Of a stretch of 28,807 nt of DNA, positions 1 to 8,482 are shown one piece after another (position 1 is the stretch's first letter; each line of letters starts with the position of its first letter). The notes below the pieces were generated by a model. That model saw only the letters and a program-made list of their open reading frames with translations, did not search any database and was not told the origin of the DNA. Position numbers and translations under genes: made by a program. Location: positions 1-28,807 of the forward strand of contig CAYTNN010000032.1 in NCBI GenBank assembly GCA_964439135.1. Direction: 5' to 3'. This stretch comes from JAFGPJ01 sp964439135 (GTDB lineage Bacteria; Planctomycetota; Phycisphaerae; Sedimentisphaerales; Anaerobacaceae).

Positions 1-45
1 GTTCCGTATGAAAGTCTGCGCGTAGAAGGCTAAAAATGCACGGCA

Positions 46-312
46 GTGCCATTCGGGTCTGTGACTATTCTCGCAGGAAGCAGATCAGCCCAGAAGTTTA
101 GAGACAACTTTCTGAAGCGCTTAGCAGAGTGTTTCTACAACATTATGTGGATGTATGACAACTCCGCTGACAACGTGGAAGTGAGAGATCAATGCAAGAA
201 AGAGTTCGACATTTACGACGAAACTTACCAAAGAATGACAACAATATCTACATGCATGCCTTCTTACTTGGTGAATGTACACAAGGAATTGAAAAAGCGA
301 CTAATACGATGA
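46..312 (+). CDS. Possible small hypothetical protein (88 aa)
   Basis: An open frame with a GTG start at 46 follows an in-frame stop at 31-33 and ends in TGA at 310-312. The product would be a mixed, soluble-looking protein with an aromatic stretch (FYNIMWMYD) and a lysine-rich C-terminus. I recognise no family, signal peptide or membrane segment. No Shine-Dalgarno motif precedes the GTG. The base composition is AT-richer than the confident genes further on, and the ORF lies beside decayed repeats, so it may be a gene remnant or a chance ORF. It is listed because it is the only ORF in the first 1.3 kb with a protein-like composition. Confidence 0.25.
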   Translation: MPFGSVTILAGSRSAQKFRDNFLKRLAECFYNIMWMYDNSADNVEVRDQCKKEFDIYDETYQRMTTISTCMPSYLVNVHKELKKRLIR

Positions 313-527
313 GAGTGCCTATCCAGTCACTCCAGCGGACTCGCAATGCTCGCCGCCGAACTCCAACGTTATCCGCTTTGTGTTAAGTCCTGCCGGATTC
401 GATGAGAATGAATGATATGTATGAAGTTCGTTTCTGATTACGATCAAATGAGAACGACAGAATAGAGGACACAGGAGACTTTGCCATTTATGATTTACGT
501 TTTGCGATTTACGATTTGTTTTTTTTT

Positions 528-551
528 GCGTTAATCTGCGTTTATCAGCGG
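528..551 (+). repeat. GCGTTAATCTGCG-type dispersed repeat, copy 1
   Basis: This 24-bp word matches the copy at 993-1016 at 22 of 24 positions. Both copies directly follow a run of TTTACGATTT / ATTGACGATT-like text, so the wider context is shared as well as the word. It is non-coding and of unknown function. Confidence 0.6.
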
Positions 552-632
552 CCAAAGTAAATGATTATTGATTATTGATGAATGATTAATTGTTAGCTTT
601 CTCTGCGTTCTCCTTCGACTGAGCCTTTTGAT

Positions 633-652
633 GGGGCAAGCCTCCACCCTAC
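633..652 (-). repeat. Solo arm of the GTAGGGTGG...CTTGCCCC repeat
   Basis: Read on the minus strand this 20-mer is GTAGGGTGGAGGCTTGCCCC. It matches the hairpin arm at 13018-13036 apart from one extra base. It therefore belongs to the same dispersed family as the structured element downstream of the PPOX gene. Here it is not part of a full hairpin. Confidence 0.55.
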
Positions 653-842
653 CTATCTGGATGTCCCTACGCCGTACGCCATACGTAGTCCTTGGGATTC
701 CTTACGGAGTACGCACCACGAATAAAGGACGCCGTATCACGGAGACCTTGCCATTGACTATTTACGATTTACTATTGATTATTGCCATGTATCTTCTGTG
801 TCCTCTACGGCAGGACAAAGAGTGCCGTGTTATGGAGATTTT

Positions 843-867
843 TTGAAAAAAAGCCCGCTTTTTTCAA
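843..867. terminator. A/T-stem hairpin, possible bidirectional terminator
   Basis: TTGAAAAAAAGC at 843-854 can pair with GCTTTTTTCAA at 857-867, leaving a single A bulge and a two-base loop. The T-rich arm gives a weak terminator-like appearance in either direction. No confident gene ends nearby, so a terminator role is unproven. It may simply be another repeat fragment. Confidence 0.2.
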
Positions 868-992
868 TTGCCGTTCGTAGAATAAATAACGTATTCGTTT
901 GTCGTATTTAGTATATCGTGATTTGAATGAAAAATGAAGAAAACAAACAAAAAGGCTTTATCATTGATTATTGACGATTGACGATTGTTTCG

Positions 993-1016
993 GCGTTAAT
1001 CTGCGTTCATCTGCGG
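993..1016 (+). repeat. GCGTTAATCTGCG-type dispersed repeat, copy 2
   Basis: Second copy of the 24-bp word at 528-551, differing at two positions (C for T and T for A in the second half). It is again preceded by ATTGACGATT-like text. Confidence 0.6.
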
Positions 1017-1034
1017 TTTGAATTCGTTGTTAAG

Positions 1035-1256
1035 TTGAAAAAACAAAACCAAAGCCGGGCTTTGCCCGGAAATCCGAAGCACTAAGCTCTAAATCCGAAA
1101 CATAAGGCATAGGAGCCAAATGACAGAGCCCAATTTGAAAAAACAAACCCAATTTTCGAGTGGGCAGAATGAGCGTAAGTATCTATTTGAAAGGTGATTA
1201 TGAAGAAAAAGCGGCGGTTTGGGGCGGCGAAAAACAAAGCCAAACAAAGCCAATTT
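1035..1256 (+). repeat. Cluster of A-rich words with a GC hairpin
   Basis: Three related words occur at about 1035-1056, 1135-1156 and 1229-1254. Each has the form GAAAAA(A)CAAA followed by CCAA. Between the first two lies a GC hairpin (CCGGGC 1055-1060 with GCCCGG 1064-1069), then ATCCGAAGCACTAAGCTC-like text. The stretch from about 1160 to 1230 (TCTATTTGAAAGGTGATTATG onwards) resembles a gene start with a ribosome-binding site but is not followed by a long frame. Overall it looks like a decayed non-coding repeat family. Confidence 0.5.
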
Positions 1257-1369
1257 ATTAGCGTTCAGTGTTCTCCTATGGAGTCCTTACGGACAGCGGA
1301 CAGCGCCAAGTGCGGAATGACAGTCCATTAGCGGTTTGCTAAGGCCAGGGCGGCCATATAAGGTTACCC

Positions 1370-2479
1370 CTACCGGGGCATTGCGGTGGCTTCGATTTCG
1401 AATAGCAGGTCGGCTCGGCAGATGTCGCATATGACCGTTATCCAGGGCCAGGCGAGAGTGTCCTTGTAAGCGTTGAAAACCTTTTCGACCTCGGTTGTTT
1501 TGCAATAGGCGATTACATGCACAACGTCCTCGTCGCCGCAGTTCATATCACCGAGCACGGCGCGGACGTTCTCGATGGTCGTTTTGATCTGGCCCGCAGC
1601 GTCGCCGATATGCGTGGTTTGGCCGTCGGTATCAATCGAGGCGGTTCCGGAGATGAATACCGTATGGCCTGCCGGCGTGATTGCCTTCGAAGCTCGCGAG
1701 AAGGCTGAGCCGTATTCCATGGCACACTGCTGTTTTCCTGCTGCCTGAAGGAACCGGATCGAGTCCGAAGGTTCCAGGACTGCGGTCAGATCCATCGCAC
1801 AGTGGCCTCCGCTGGCCGGGCCGAGTCCGATACCGGTGCTGGCGGGCATTGACTGGCGGGTCCCGGCTCCGACCAGGCCCCACTCGGTGAAGAACTTCGT
1901 CCGGACGTGATTAAAGTCGTCGTACCATGACAGGATGTCCTTTAGCCACATCCAGGTCCGGGGCACCGACAGGAAATCGACGCCGTACTTTTTGAGTATA
2001 GAGTCGCCTTTCTGCATCATGATGCGTGCTTGTGCGGGAGCCTGCTGGTCCTGCTGGTCGGATATGTACGAAAGTGTCAGATAGCTGCAGTGGGGCGAGC
2101 GGAAGATTCGTCCGCAGGGATTTTCGTCCAGTTGTACTACTTCCGGCTTGCTGCCGCCGCCGCTGACGGCGTGAACCTGGACGCCGGCAATAGGTCCGGA
2201 TGAACCTTCTGCGGCCACCAGAAAAGTCGGAGTGACTCCATCGTCGAGATCGCCGTAAACCTCGGCACGTGCCTTGCGAAGAGTCTCCGCCGCGGCCTGG
2301 GTGGAAAAAATCCGCTCCTGAAGGATAGAAGCACCTTTTGAGCGGAGAACGTCGCTGATTCCGGCAAAGATCTCCCGGGCCTGGTCCCGAAGCGGCACAT
2401 TTTCCTGAGGTATGCTTGAAATGAAGATTTCGCTCGCCTCAGGCGACTCAACGCTACGTGTGTCTAAGTTTGCTGTCAT
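1370..2479 (-). CDS. Chorismatase-like protein (FkbO/Hyg5 family, RidA-like C-terminal fold)
   Basis: This 369-aa protein ends in a RidA/YjgF-like segment (about residues 255-369), with FISGTASIDTDG, a GDAAGQ-type linker and a terminal CRADLLFEIEA motif. The upstream part carries RTWMWLKDILSWYDDFN, a pattern I associate with FkbO/Hyg5/XanB2 chorismatases, which hydrolyse chorismate to dihydroxycyclohexadiene- or hydroxybenzoate-type products. The C-terminal glutamate (E361) sits where those enzymes have their conserved acid. The length suits that family and is well above the roughly 130 aa of true RidA proteins. No aryl-polyene, flexirubin or polyketide genes are adjacent, so its pathway is unknown. 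It has no signal peptide and is probably cytoplasmic. An AAGGGG motif lies about 13 nt upstream of the ATG, which is rather distant. A divergent RidA-like protein is the alternative. Confidence 0.7.
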   Translation of the reverse strand: MTANLDTRSVESPEASEIFISSIPQENVPLRDQAREIFAGISDVLRSKGASILQERIFSTQAAAETLRKARAEVYGDLDDGVTPTFLVAAEGSSGPIAGVQVHAVSGGGSKPEVVQLDENPCGRIFRSPHCSYLTLSYISDQQDQQAPAQARIMMQKGDSILKKYGVDFLSVPRTWMWLKDILSWYDDFNHVRTKFFTEWGLVGAGTRQSMPASTGIGLGPASGGHCAMDLTAVLEPSDSIRFLQAAGKQQCAMEYGSAFSRASKAITPAGHTVFISGTASIDTDGQTTHIGDAAGQIKTTIENVRAVLGDMNCGDEDVVHVIAYCKTTEVEKVFNAYKDTLAWPWITVICDICRADLLFEIEATAMPR

Positions 2480-2606
2480 GTCTTGTTAATGCCCCTTGCT
2501 CCATTCGAAGTTTCTAACTTATAGCCGCTATATTATAAACATCATGGGCGGAAAAATCAAGAAAATTCCGGCGCCGGTCGAAAAGATTCTGCCGGTTGAA
2601 ATAAGG

Positions 2607-4916
2607 TTATTCATTGTCGTCTCTCATTGGGGAATTTTCTAAAGGCTTATTTTGCCTGTAGAGTTCAATTCGCTGCTCGATTTGCTGTGCAAGCGTTTCC
2701 TGTCCCGCGGCACGAGCCAAATCGGCTGCTTTCCGGGCGGACTGGATGGCTTCCTGGAAGCGTCCCGCCCTGGCATAGTTAATTCCCAGAAGGTCGTGCA
2801 GTCTCGGCGAGGTATCGATTTCCGGCTTTAGTTGTACTGCCACTGCGTAATGCTTGAGGCTCCCGGCGAGGTCTCGCTGACCGGCCATCGCCATCGCCAG
2901 CCTGTAGTGGGCTGGGGCGTTTTTCGGATTGAGGCGTATAACCTCGGAAAAGTGAGTAATCGCTTCATCAGATCTTCCAGCGTAAGAAAACGCCAGAGCA
3001 AGGCTGAAGTGCATGCCGACGGGATTGTACTGTTTGTCGAGGCCGTTGGGCATACCCCGCAAAGCTTCCGAGAGATGTTTAATCGCCTGGTCAAATTGCC
3101 TCTGGTGCAGCAGGGCCATACCCAAATCGTGGTGTATACGGGGATCGCTCGGGTTGGCTTTTAAAGCTTGATTATAATGTTCCATCCCCTCCTTATACAT
3201 TTTCCTGGCGTTGTACATGAGAAAGCCAAGTCTAAGGTGGGCTTCGGCATTGTTGGGATTCAGTTCCAGCGCGCGGCTGTATTCCTGAATTGCGTTATCC
3301 GTATCGCCGGCTTTGAAAAACTCGTTGCCGGCTCTTACGAAAGAATAATCGTTCAGGAATTCTTCGCTGATTTTCTGAATTGCACCAGGTCCGGCATCGA
3401 CAAACTCGGGGATGTTCGCAGCTCTGTCCGGGGCGGTAAAGTGTTCCAGCAGGACGGCGGGGCTACTGTTTCCCTGCTGGTCAATATGGGTCAGGCAGAG
3501 CTGCGTATAATCCGAATAGGCTTTTGATGAAAACACGAGCCACTTGCCGTTGGGCGAGAAGCTGTGCCATGAGTTCATCCGGTTTGTATTGGCGCGCAGT
3601 CTTCTGGGCTTGCCGCCCTCGGCCGGTATGATGTAAAGCTCGCTGTCCGGCTGAAGCAGCATATAGCTTTTGGCTTTGCAGAATACGATCCATTTGCCGT
3701 CGGGCGAGTATTTCGCGAAGAAGTTGCTCATGCTGTTATTTGAAGCTCCCTCGATTGGTTCCGGTTTGCCGCCTTTTCCTTCATTGAACGGAATTCTGTA
3801 CAAGTCGAACAAAAATGGCTTACCGTCCTCGGTGAATTCCCTGCACTCTTCCCGTGTTAGAAGCACTTTGCCTTTGCCTTCGGTATCCTTGAGGTTATAC
3901 GCTTTGGCTCTGGCAAAAACGATATACTTACCGTCGGGGCTCCACGCCGGATTGCTCTGGACATATTGCGGGTCATCGGCGCCGGGTAGTGACTCAAATG
4001 TACGGGCCTGTCTGTTGTATGTGCAAAGTATGCCTTTGACGGGGAAGAAAAGCTGAGAGAATGCAAGAGGCGGCATTGGAACGAAGACGGACTTGTCCTT
4101 GACCGTGCTGACCACAAACCTGCCGTCCGGGGAGACCTGAGAGAGCAGGCCGAAGGTTTGTTCCCCATCCTCTTTCCGGTAGTCGTTCCACGTGATGATA
4201 TCGCTCGTCGCGAGGATCATTTCTTCTGCGGTGCGCGTGATGACGTACGAACCCTTGCTGTTTGCATAATCCACGTCCATCGCGAGGATCTCGCCGCGTT
4301 CGGAAAAAGAGTGACAATTTCCGCAGACCGGCATATTCTCCAGGACGATTGGAGGCTGCTCTGGCGAGGAGATGTCACCGAAACGCCATCGAATGAGCGA
4401 GGGGTCCTTGACGGCGTCGACAAAGGGAAGGTTCACTTCCCGGTAGAATAATGGCGCGCCGACCGGGTCTTTGGATGTTCTGATTTTGATGCGGCCGGCC
4501 GAGGCGATTTTCGCCGGTGACTGCCGATTGACACCCAAAATAGTCACCCGGGCATCCTTCTCCCGGGACCGCTTCTTTATATTCTGCCATTGCTCCTGCT
4601 CGGGGGTCCACCTGGATTCGCTCGCCAGGACATTCATGCCACCTTCTTTGTCCTGGAAGCTGATACTTACAAGCCACATGTTGGAGCCGGAATTGTCATT
4701 CCAGCGAAACGTGGGGGCCGCGATTTCCGGGGGAAAAAGCGTTTCATCCAGCGGGTAGCCAATCGACAGCCTGCCGTATTCGGCATTTTCCTGATAAAGT
4801 GCTAAGATATCTTCCGCCCGGAGCGGGCGTTCGTGAGACGTGATTAGTAAGACTATCGCAACAACGATGGCTGTCGCGCTGATGACGACGATGAAATATT
4901 TGAACGATTTGCGCAT
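2607..4916 (-). CDS. Membrane-anchored PD40 (TolB-like) / TPR protein with one CxxCH motif
   Basis: This 769-aa protein has an N-terminal signal anchor (residues 8-26), so most of it is extracytoplasmic. Residues 198-202 are CGNCH, a class-I cytochrome c haem-attachment motif. The middle part (about 250-500) has repeated WSPDGKYIVF, YSPDGKWIVF and FSPNGKWLVF strands typical of PD40/TolB-type beta-propeller blades. From about 530 to 750 there are TPR units (AIQEYSRALELNPNNAEAH and similar). PD40-TPR proteins usually scaffold or sense at the envelope, and no catalytic residues are evident. The start has only a weak upstream AAGAGA. It is transcribed divergently from the LamG/two-component operon across a 341-nt region. 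Whether the lone CxxCH binds haem is unknown, because no other cytochrome gene is nearby. Confidence 0.8.
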   Translation of the reverse strand: MRKSFKYFIVVISATAIVVAIVLLITSHERPLRAEDILALYQENAEYGRLSIGYPLDETLFPPEIAAPTFRWNDNSGSNMWLVSISFQDKEGGMNVLASESRWTPEQEQWQNIKKRSREKDARVTILGVNRQSPAKIASAGRIKIRTSKDPVGAPLFYREVNLPFVDAVKDPSLIRWRFGDISSPEQPPIVLENMPVCGNCHSFSERGEILAMDVDYANSKGSYVITRTAEEMILATSDIITWNDYRKEDGEQTFGLLSQVSPDGRFVVSTVKDKSVFVPMPPLAFSQLFFPVKGILCTYNRQARTFESLPGADDPQYVQSNPAWSPDGKYIVFARAKAYNLKDTEGKGKVLLTREECREFTEDGKPFLFDLYRIPFNEGKGGKPEPIEGASNNSMSNFFAKYSPDGKWIVFCKAKSYMLLQPDSELYIIPAEGGKPRRLRANTNRMNSWHSFSPNGKWLVFSSKAYSDYTQLCLTHIDQQGNSSPAVLLEHFTAPDRAANIPEFVDAGPGAIQKISEEFLNDYSFVRAGNEFFKAGDTDNAIQEYSRALELNPNNAEAHLRLGFLMYNARKMYKEGMEHYNQALKANPSDPRIHHDLGMALLHQRQFDQAIKHLSEALRGMPNGLDKQYNPVGMHFSLALAFSYAGRSDEAITHFSEVIRLNPKNAPAHYRLAMAMAGQRDLAGSLKHYAVAVQLKPEIDTSPRLHDLLGINYARAGRFQEAIQSARKAADLARAAGQETLAQQIEQRIELYRQNKPLENSPMRDDNE

Positions 4917-5257
4917 TGATTCTCTTATCGTTTATCATTCAAAAGTAGTCAGTTCTTTTGCTCGAGACGTACTTCACTAAACGCAAATCGAGCAAACGAG
5001 ATATTCTAAATATCGTAGATAAAAAAATCAAGCTTAAGCTTAAAGCGTGGTTTTCTCACAAATAAGGCTCTGTGGCTTGAAATGCCGTATTATCGGGCCT
5101 GAGTGGCGCATCCTTTCGGATTTTGAATGTTTGCAGTACGTCATAAAAAAAAATAAAAAAAGTACAAAATCGTAACAGAACGGTAACATTTAGACGGCAT
5201 AATTGTTCCTGTAAAAGTGATTGTTTTTTTGTTAATCTATTTGAAAGGAACATGATT
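4917..5257. promoter_or_regulatory. Divergent intergenic region
   Basis: This 341-nt region separates the PD40/TPR gene (minus) from the LamG operon (plus). It has tandem AAGCTT words (about 5031-5042), a long A-tract (5145-5161), 11-bp-phased GTAACA repeats and a -10-like box. I see no tRNA, small ORF with a ribosome-binding site, or recognised riboswitch. A short ATCC-TTTC-GGAT hairpin near 5110-5121 is too small to call. Confidence 0.6.
5145..5203 (+). promoter_or_regulatory. Putative PhoB/OmpR-type operator and promoter of the LamG-HK-RR operon
   Basis: An A-tract (5145-5161, interrupted by one T) resembles an UP element. It is followed by GTACA (5162-5166), GTAACA (5172-5177) and GTAACA (5183-5188). 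The two full copies are exactly 11 bp apart, and the partial copy is in the same phase. Nine bases later is CATAAT (5198-5203), a good -10. OmpR/PhoB-family regulators bind 11-bp direct repeats, and activated Pho promoters place them about 10 bp before the -10 box in place of a -35. The operon encodes two such regulators, so autoregulation is plausible but inferred. Confidence 0.5.
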
Positions 5258-8200
5258 ATGGAAAGGTACAAGAGCATTAAAATCATTTTGTTGTTGGTTG
5301 TTGCTCTGACCGCCTCAGCCGCTCTGGCCAAATCAGCAAGTGAGCTGCTGCAGGAAGGCCTCTACGCCGAGGAGGTCGACGGCGATCTCGATGCGGCGAT
5401 CAGGATCTATGCGCAAGTCATCGAAGACAGCTCGGCGCAAAGGTCTCATGTCGCTCAGGCCATGTATCGGCAGGGGATGTGTTATCTTAAAAAGCAGCAG
5501 GAACAGCAGGCCAAGCTGGTTTTTGAAGGACTGGTTGCCGACTATAGCGACCAGACCAAGATCATCAGCAAGGTCAAACCCCTGCTGCAGGGGCTGAGCA
5601 ATGCCGACCCGGCGGCTCTGATGCCGCCAGAGACCCTGGCTTACATAGAAATTGGCAGCCCCGGCAAGCAAATTGAAACCATTCTCAACATGCTTGAGGG
5701 TACTCCCCTTGAAAATCCGCTTGCAGCTATCGGCGGCGCACCTCGAGGCGGCGTGTCACACGGGAACATTGTGGCGGGCTTTTTGAATCCGAATATGATG
5801 GCCGAATTCAAGAAGATACGCGGTATGGGAATAGGCATTACCGGTATTGCCCAGAATAATCCGCCGGCTATCGTAGTGCTGTTTCCCGGAAAGAGTGATG
5901 CCCTGAGGGGATTGGTCATGGGAGCGCTCGTTTTGTTGGGTAAACCAATCGAAGCCATAGAAGGCATGCAATGTGTGGAGTTTCCTGACGGAGGAGGTGC
6001 TGCATACGATGATAATGTAGTTATACTGGCCAGCCCGCTGGCGTACACGGACGGGCAATTGACATGGTCCGTGAAACAATACAAGGGTGTCGCCCACAAT
6101 CCGACACTTGCTTCGAGCAATAAATCATTTTCCAAGGTTAACAAGAAAGACCGCCAGGAAAATGCCTTGACTGTTTGGGCGAACTTCGATCAGTTGTACA
6201 CGGCTCTCAAAGAAACGTTTCCTGATGGAGAGCTGCCCGAACAGATGCGTGCCGCTGATGGTATTGCCGATTTCAAAAATATCGACGATTTGATTGCCTC
6301 TTTTTCCATTCAGGAAAACGGAATGGCACTCGAAACAAATGTAGGTTTCAAGGAGGGTTACAACAGTCTTGCATACAATATGTTCCACACTCCGAAGCTC
6401 AGTAAAGCCGCCTTCGATGTTGTTCCCTCCGGCGCCGTTGCGCTTCTAAGCGTCGCTCCGGGCGGAGCTGAAAGTGCCCGGGCCCAGGCTATAAATGAGC
6501 AGATACGGAAAATGACGGGCCTTGAGATTGGCGGTGACATCTTCGCCAATATCGATCAGGTTACCTTGTTTGTCTTACCATCCGCCGTTTCCTCCGGCAA
6601 GATTCTTCCCGGAATACCTCCGATAGTGGGTTCTGTGGGACTCGTACTGACGAGTGAGAATCCACGCCAGACTCGTCAGATCATGACCGGATTGCTGACG
6701 GCGACTAATCTGATAGCGAGCCAGTCCGGAGATGACTCCGACGCGAATATCGGAAGATACCAGTTTGAACTTGTCAACCAGCTCAAGATCCACTGTTATA
6801 CGAACCAGGAGAATAAGACGACGGTCCTGTCGTTGAATCCGGGTGTCATCGAGGCTTCGGCCTCGGCGCTCGGGACTCGCAAATCCGTCGCTTCCAGCGG
6901 GCAATTGAAAGACGCTTTCAATAAATTATCACCGGGAGCGAGCAAACTGGCGATGATTAACGTCGGCGGTGCGATACGGGCCGGCGGAGCTTTGTTCCTT
7001 ATGGGCCTTCCGGACGATTCTCAAAGCAATGTGAGTGGACTATTCAATCAGTTGGCGGATAGCTGTGACAAAACCACCATCCAGTTGCGTACGTACGAAG
7101 AGCAGAACAACTTGAATGTGCGTGCCGAGATAAGCGAGCTGCCCCCCCTGAACCAAATGTTCGGACCCGTCATGCAACTGTCTCAGGTCGTATCGGAGGC
7201 CAAGGAGCGCACCAGGGCCGAGAAAAGGCAGGCCGGAATTCCAGCCACTATCAGGAAGGCAACCGGCTCGGTTGTAATCGACGGAAAGGCCGATGATCTC
7301 TGGTCAGAGTCCCGCGAGAACAAGATCGGCAACGTGATATATTTACCCCCTTCGAACGACGAGGACCTTTCGGCTTCTTACAAGGCAATGTGGGACGAAA
7401 AGAATCTCTACCTGCTGGTTGATGTGACTGATGACAGCCTTAAAAACGACTCGGGTTCAGATGTGTGGTACCTGGATGATTGTGTCGAGGTTTTTATCGA
7501 TGCCGACAACAGCAAGTCGGACAGCTACGACGATAATGACGCTCAGTATCACTTCGACTGGGACAAAAACAGCCCTGCAATGGATCGTTTTGAGCACGGC
7601 AAGCTGTATGGTATCGAGTTTGCCATGGTGACAACAGAAAACGGGTATCGTACGGAGATCAAGTTTCCGTGGTCGACCCTGGGAGTAGAACCTTCTGCGG
7701 GCAAAAAGATAGGCCTGGACGTTCACGTAAACGATGACGACGACGGCGGCGACCGCGACAGCAAATTGACCTGGCGAGGAAAAGATGATAATGCATGGGA
7801 GACGCCAAGTGTCTTCGGGACAGCCGAGCTGGCCGGTTTGGTCGGATGGTGGAAGCTTGACGAGACGAGCGGCAGGGATGTCAAAGATTCTTCCGGAAAC
7901 GGCAATCTCGGCAAGATTCTGAGCGGTATGCCGAGATGGCAAAGTTCCGGCGGTAAAATAAACGGGGCACTGCTGTTTGACGGCAAAGGCGACTATATCC
8001 ACTTAGCGAACGAATCGAACTTCGATTTCACCGGGGAAGTAACTGTTGCAGCGTGGATAAAGGTTAACCAGTTCGATAAAGAATGGCAGACGATCGTGGC
8101 AAAAGGCGATAGCGCCTGGAGATTGCAGCGCAACCAGGATACAAACGCTCTTGAATTTGCCTGCACGGGATTGAAGGTTCCGGACGGTAATCCGTACGGA

Positions 8201-8473
8201 GGTATGTATGGAAATAAGGCCGTCAATGATGGAAAATGGCACCACGTCGCCGGTGTATACGACAGCGAAAAAATGTATATATACATCGACAGTATTGTGG
8301 ACGTCTCACAGCCGGCGTCGGGAGCGATAGCCACAAATGATCAGCCGGTTTTTATTGGTGAAAATGCGGAAATGACAGGACGTTTCTGGAACGGATTGAT
8401 CGATGACGTTCGCGTTTACAATTATGCGCTTAGTGAGGGCCAGATTGCAGCGCTTTATAACGAAGGCAAATAA
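5258..8473 (+). CDS. Exported TPR / CBM9-like / LamG protein
   Basis: This protein of about 1071 aa starts with a Sec signal peptide (residues 1-24, cleavage after ALA). The ATG at 5258 is preferred over 5252 because AGGA (5246-5249) sits 8 nt before it. Residues 26-115 are TPR-like. The middle (about 120-640) is a long domain beginning LPPETLAYIEIGSP in the style of DUF3352 proteins. Residues about 660-855 resemble a family 9 carbohydrate-binding domain (VIDGKADDLW, YLDDCVEVFIDAD). Residues about 861-1071 are a LamG/concanavalin-like jelly roll (GWWKLDETSG, DGKWHHVAGVYD, GLIDDVRVYNYALS). No catalytic module is visible, so it is probably an envelope or surface glycan-binding protein. The next gene, a histidine kinase, starts only 9 nt downstream, implying co-transcription and possibly a ligand-presenting role. 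Confidence 0.8.
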   Translation: MERYKSIKIILLLVVALTASAALAKSASELLQEGLYAEEVDGDLDAAIRIYAQVIEDSSAQRSHVAQAMYRQGMCYLKKQQEQQAKLVFEGLVADYSDQTKIISKVKPLLQGLSNADPAALMPPETLAYIEIGSPGKQIETILNMLEGTPLENPLAAIGGAPRGGVSHGNIVAGFLNPNMMAEFKKIRGMGIGITGIAQNNPPAIVVLFPGKSDALRGLVMGALVLLGKPIEAIEGMQCVEFPDGGGAAYDDNVVILASPLAYTDGQLTWSVKQYKGVAHNPTLASSNKSFSKVNKKDRQENALTVWANFDQLYTALKETFPDGELPEQMRAADGIADFKNIDDLIASFSIQENGMALETNVGFKEGYNSLAYNMFHTPKLSKAAFDVVPSGAVALLSVAPGGAESARAQAINEQIRKMTGLEIGGDIFANIDQVTLFVLPSAVSSGKILPGIPPIVGSVGLVLTSENPRQTRQIMTGLLTATNLIASQSGDDSDANIGRYQFELVNQLKIHCYTNQENKTTVLSLNPGVIEASASALGTRKSVASSGQLKDAFNKLSPGASKLAMINVGGAIRAGGALFLMGLPDDSQSNVSGLFNQLADSCDKTTIQLRTYEEQNNLNVRAEISELPPLNQMFGPVMQLSQVVSEAKERTRAEKRQAGIPATIRKATGSVVIDGKADDLWSESRENKIGNVIYLPPSNDEDLSASYKAMWDEKNLYLLVDVTDDSLKNDSGSDVWYLDDCVEVFIDADNSKSDSYDDNDAQYHFDWDKNSPAMDRFEHGKLYGIEFAMVTTENGYRTEIKFPWSTLGVEPSAGKKIGLDVHVNDDDDGGDRDSKLTWRGKDDNAWETPSVFGTAELAGLVGWWKLDETSGRDVKDSSGNGNLGKILSGMPRWQSSGGKINGALLFDGKGDYIHLANESNFDFTGEVTVAAWIKVNQFDKEWQTIVAKGDSAWRLQRNQDTNALEFACTGLKVPDGNPYGGMYGNKAVNDGKWHHVAGVYDSEKMYIYIDSIVDVSQPASGAIATNDQPVFIGENAEMTGRFWNGLIDDVRVYNYALSEGQIAALYNEGK

Positions 8474-8482
8474 AAGCAGCAA

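Larger units (their letters stand above)
463..807. repeat. 12-bp inverted repeat pair flanking repeat text
   Basis: TAGAGGACACAG at 463-474 is the exact reverse complement of CTGTGTCCTCTA at 796-807. Inside the interval a direct word also recurs: GGAGAC plus TTGCCATT begins near 475 and again near 740. The enclosed 320 bp has no ORF resembling a transposase and no obvious target-site duplication, so this does not look like an intact mobile element. It fits a nested or decayed non-coding repeat. Confidence 0.4.
313..1369. other. Repeat-rich intergenic region without a credible gene
   Basis: About 1.06 kb of AT-rich DNA with no convincing coding sequence. It is built from recurring short words: TTTACGATTT / ATTGATTATTGA tracts (485-520, 755-785, 961-990), two copies of a 24-bp GCGTTAATCTGCG word, three copies of a GAAAAAACAAA-CCAA word, and short inverted pairs. 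The 72-aa ORF at 628-846 is made of this repeat text and is not called. Words of this kind are familiar to me from intergenic DNA of Planctomycetota metagenome assemblies. That is recollection, not a search result. Confidence 0.7.

Noticed and set aside
463..807. Possible miniature transposable element bounded by 12-bp inverted repeats
   Set aside because: There is no target-site duplication or transposase. The interior is the same decayed repeat text as outside, so the short inversion may be chance or part of the repeat family.
628..846. 72-codon frame in the repeat region
   Set aside because: It is composed of dispersed repeat words (GGGCAAGCCTCCACCC, TACGCCGTACGCC, TTTACGATTT) and has no ribosome-binding site.
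5031..5047. Tandem AAGCTT words as an operator
   Set aside because: The two adjacent copies are palindromes and low in information. They are not positioned near either start with a partner site.
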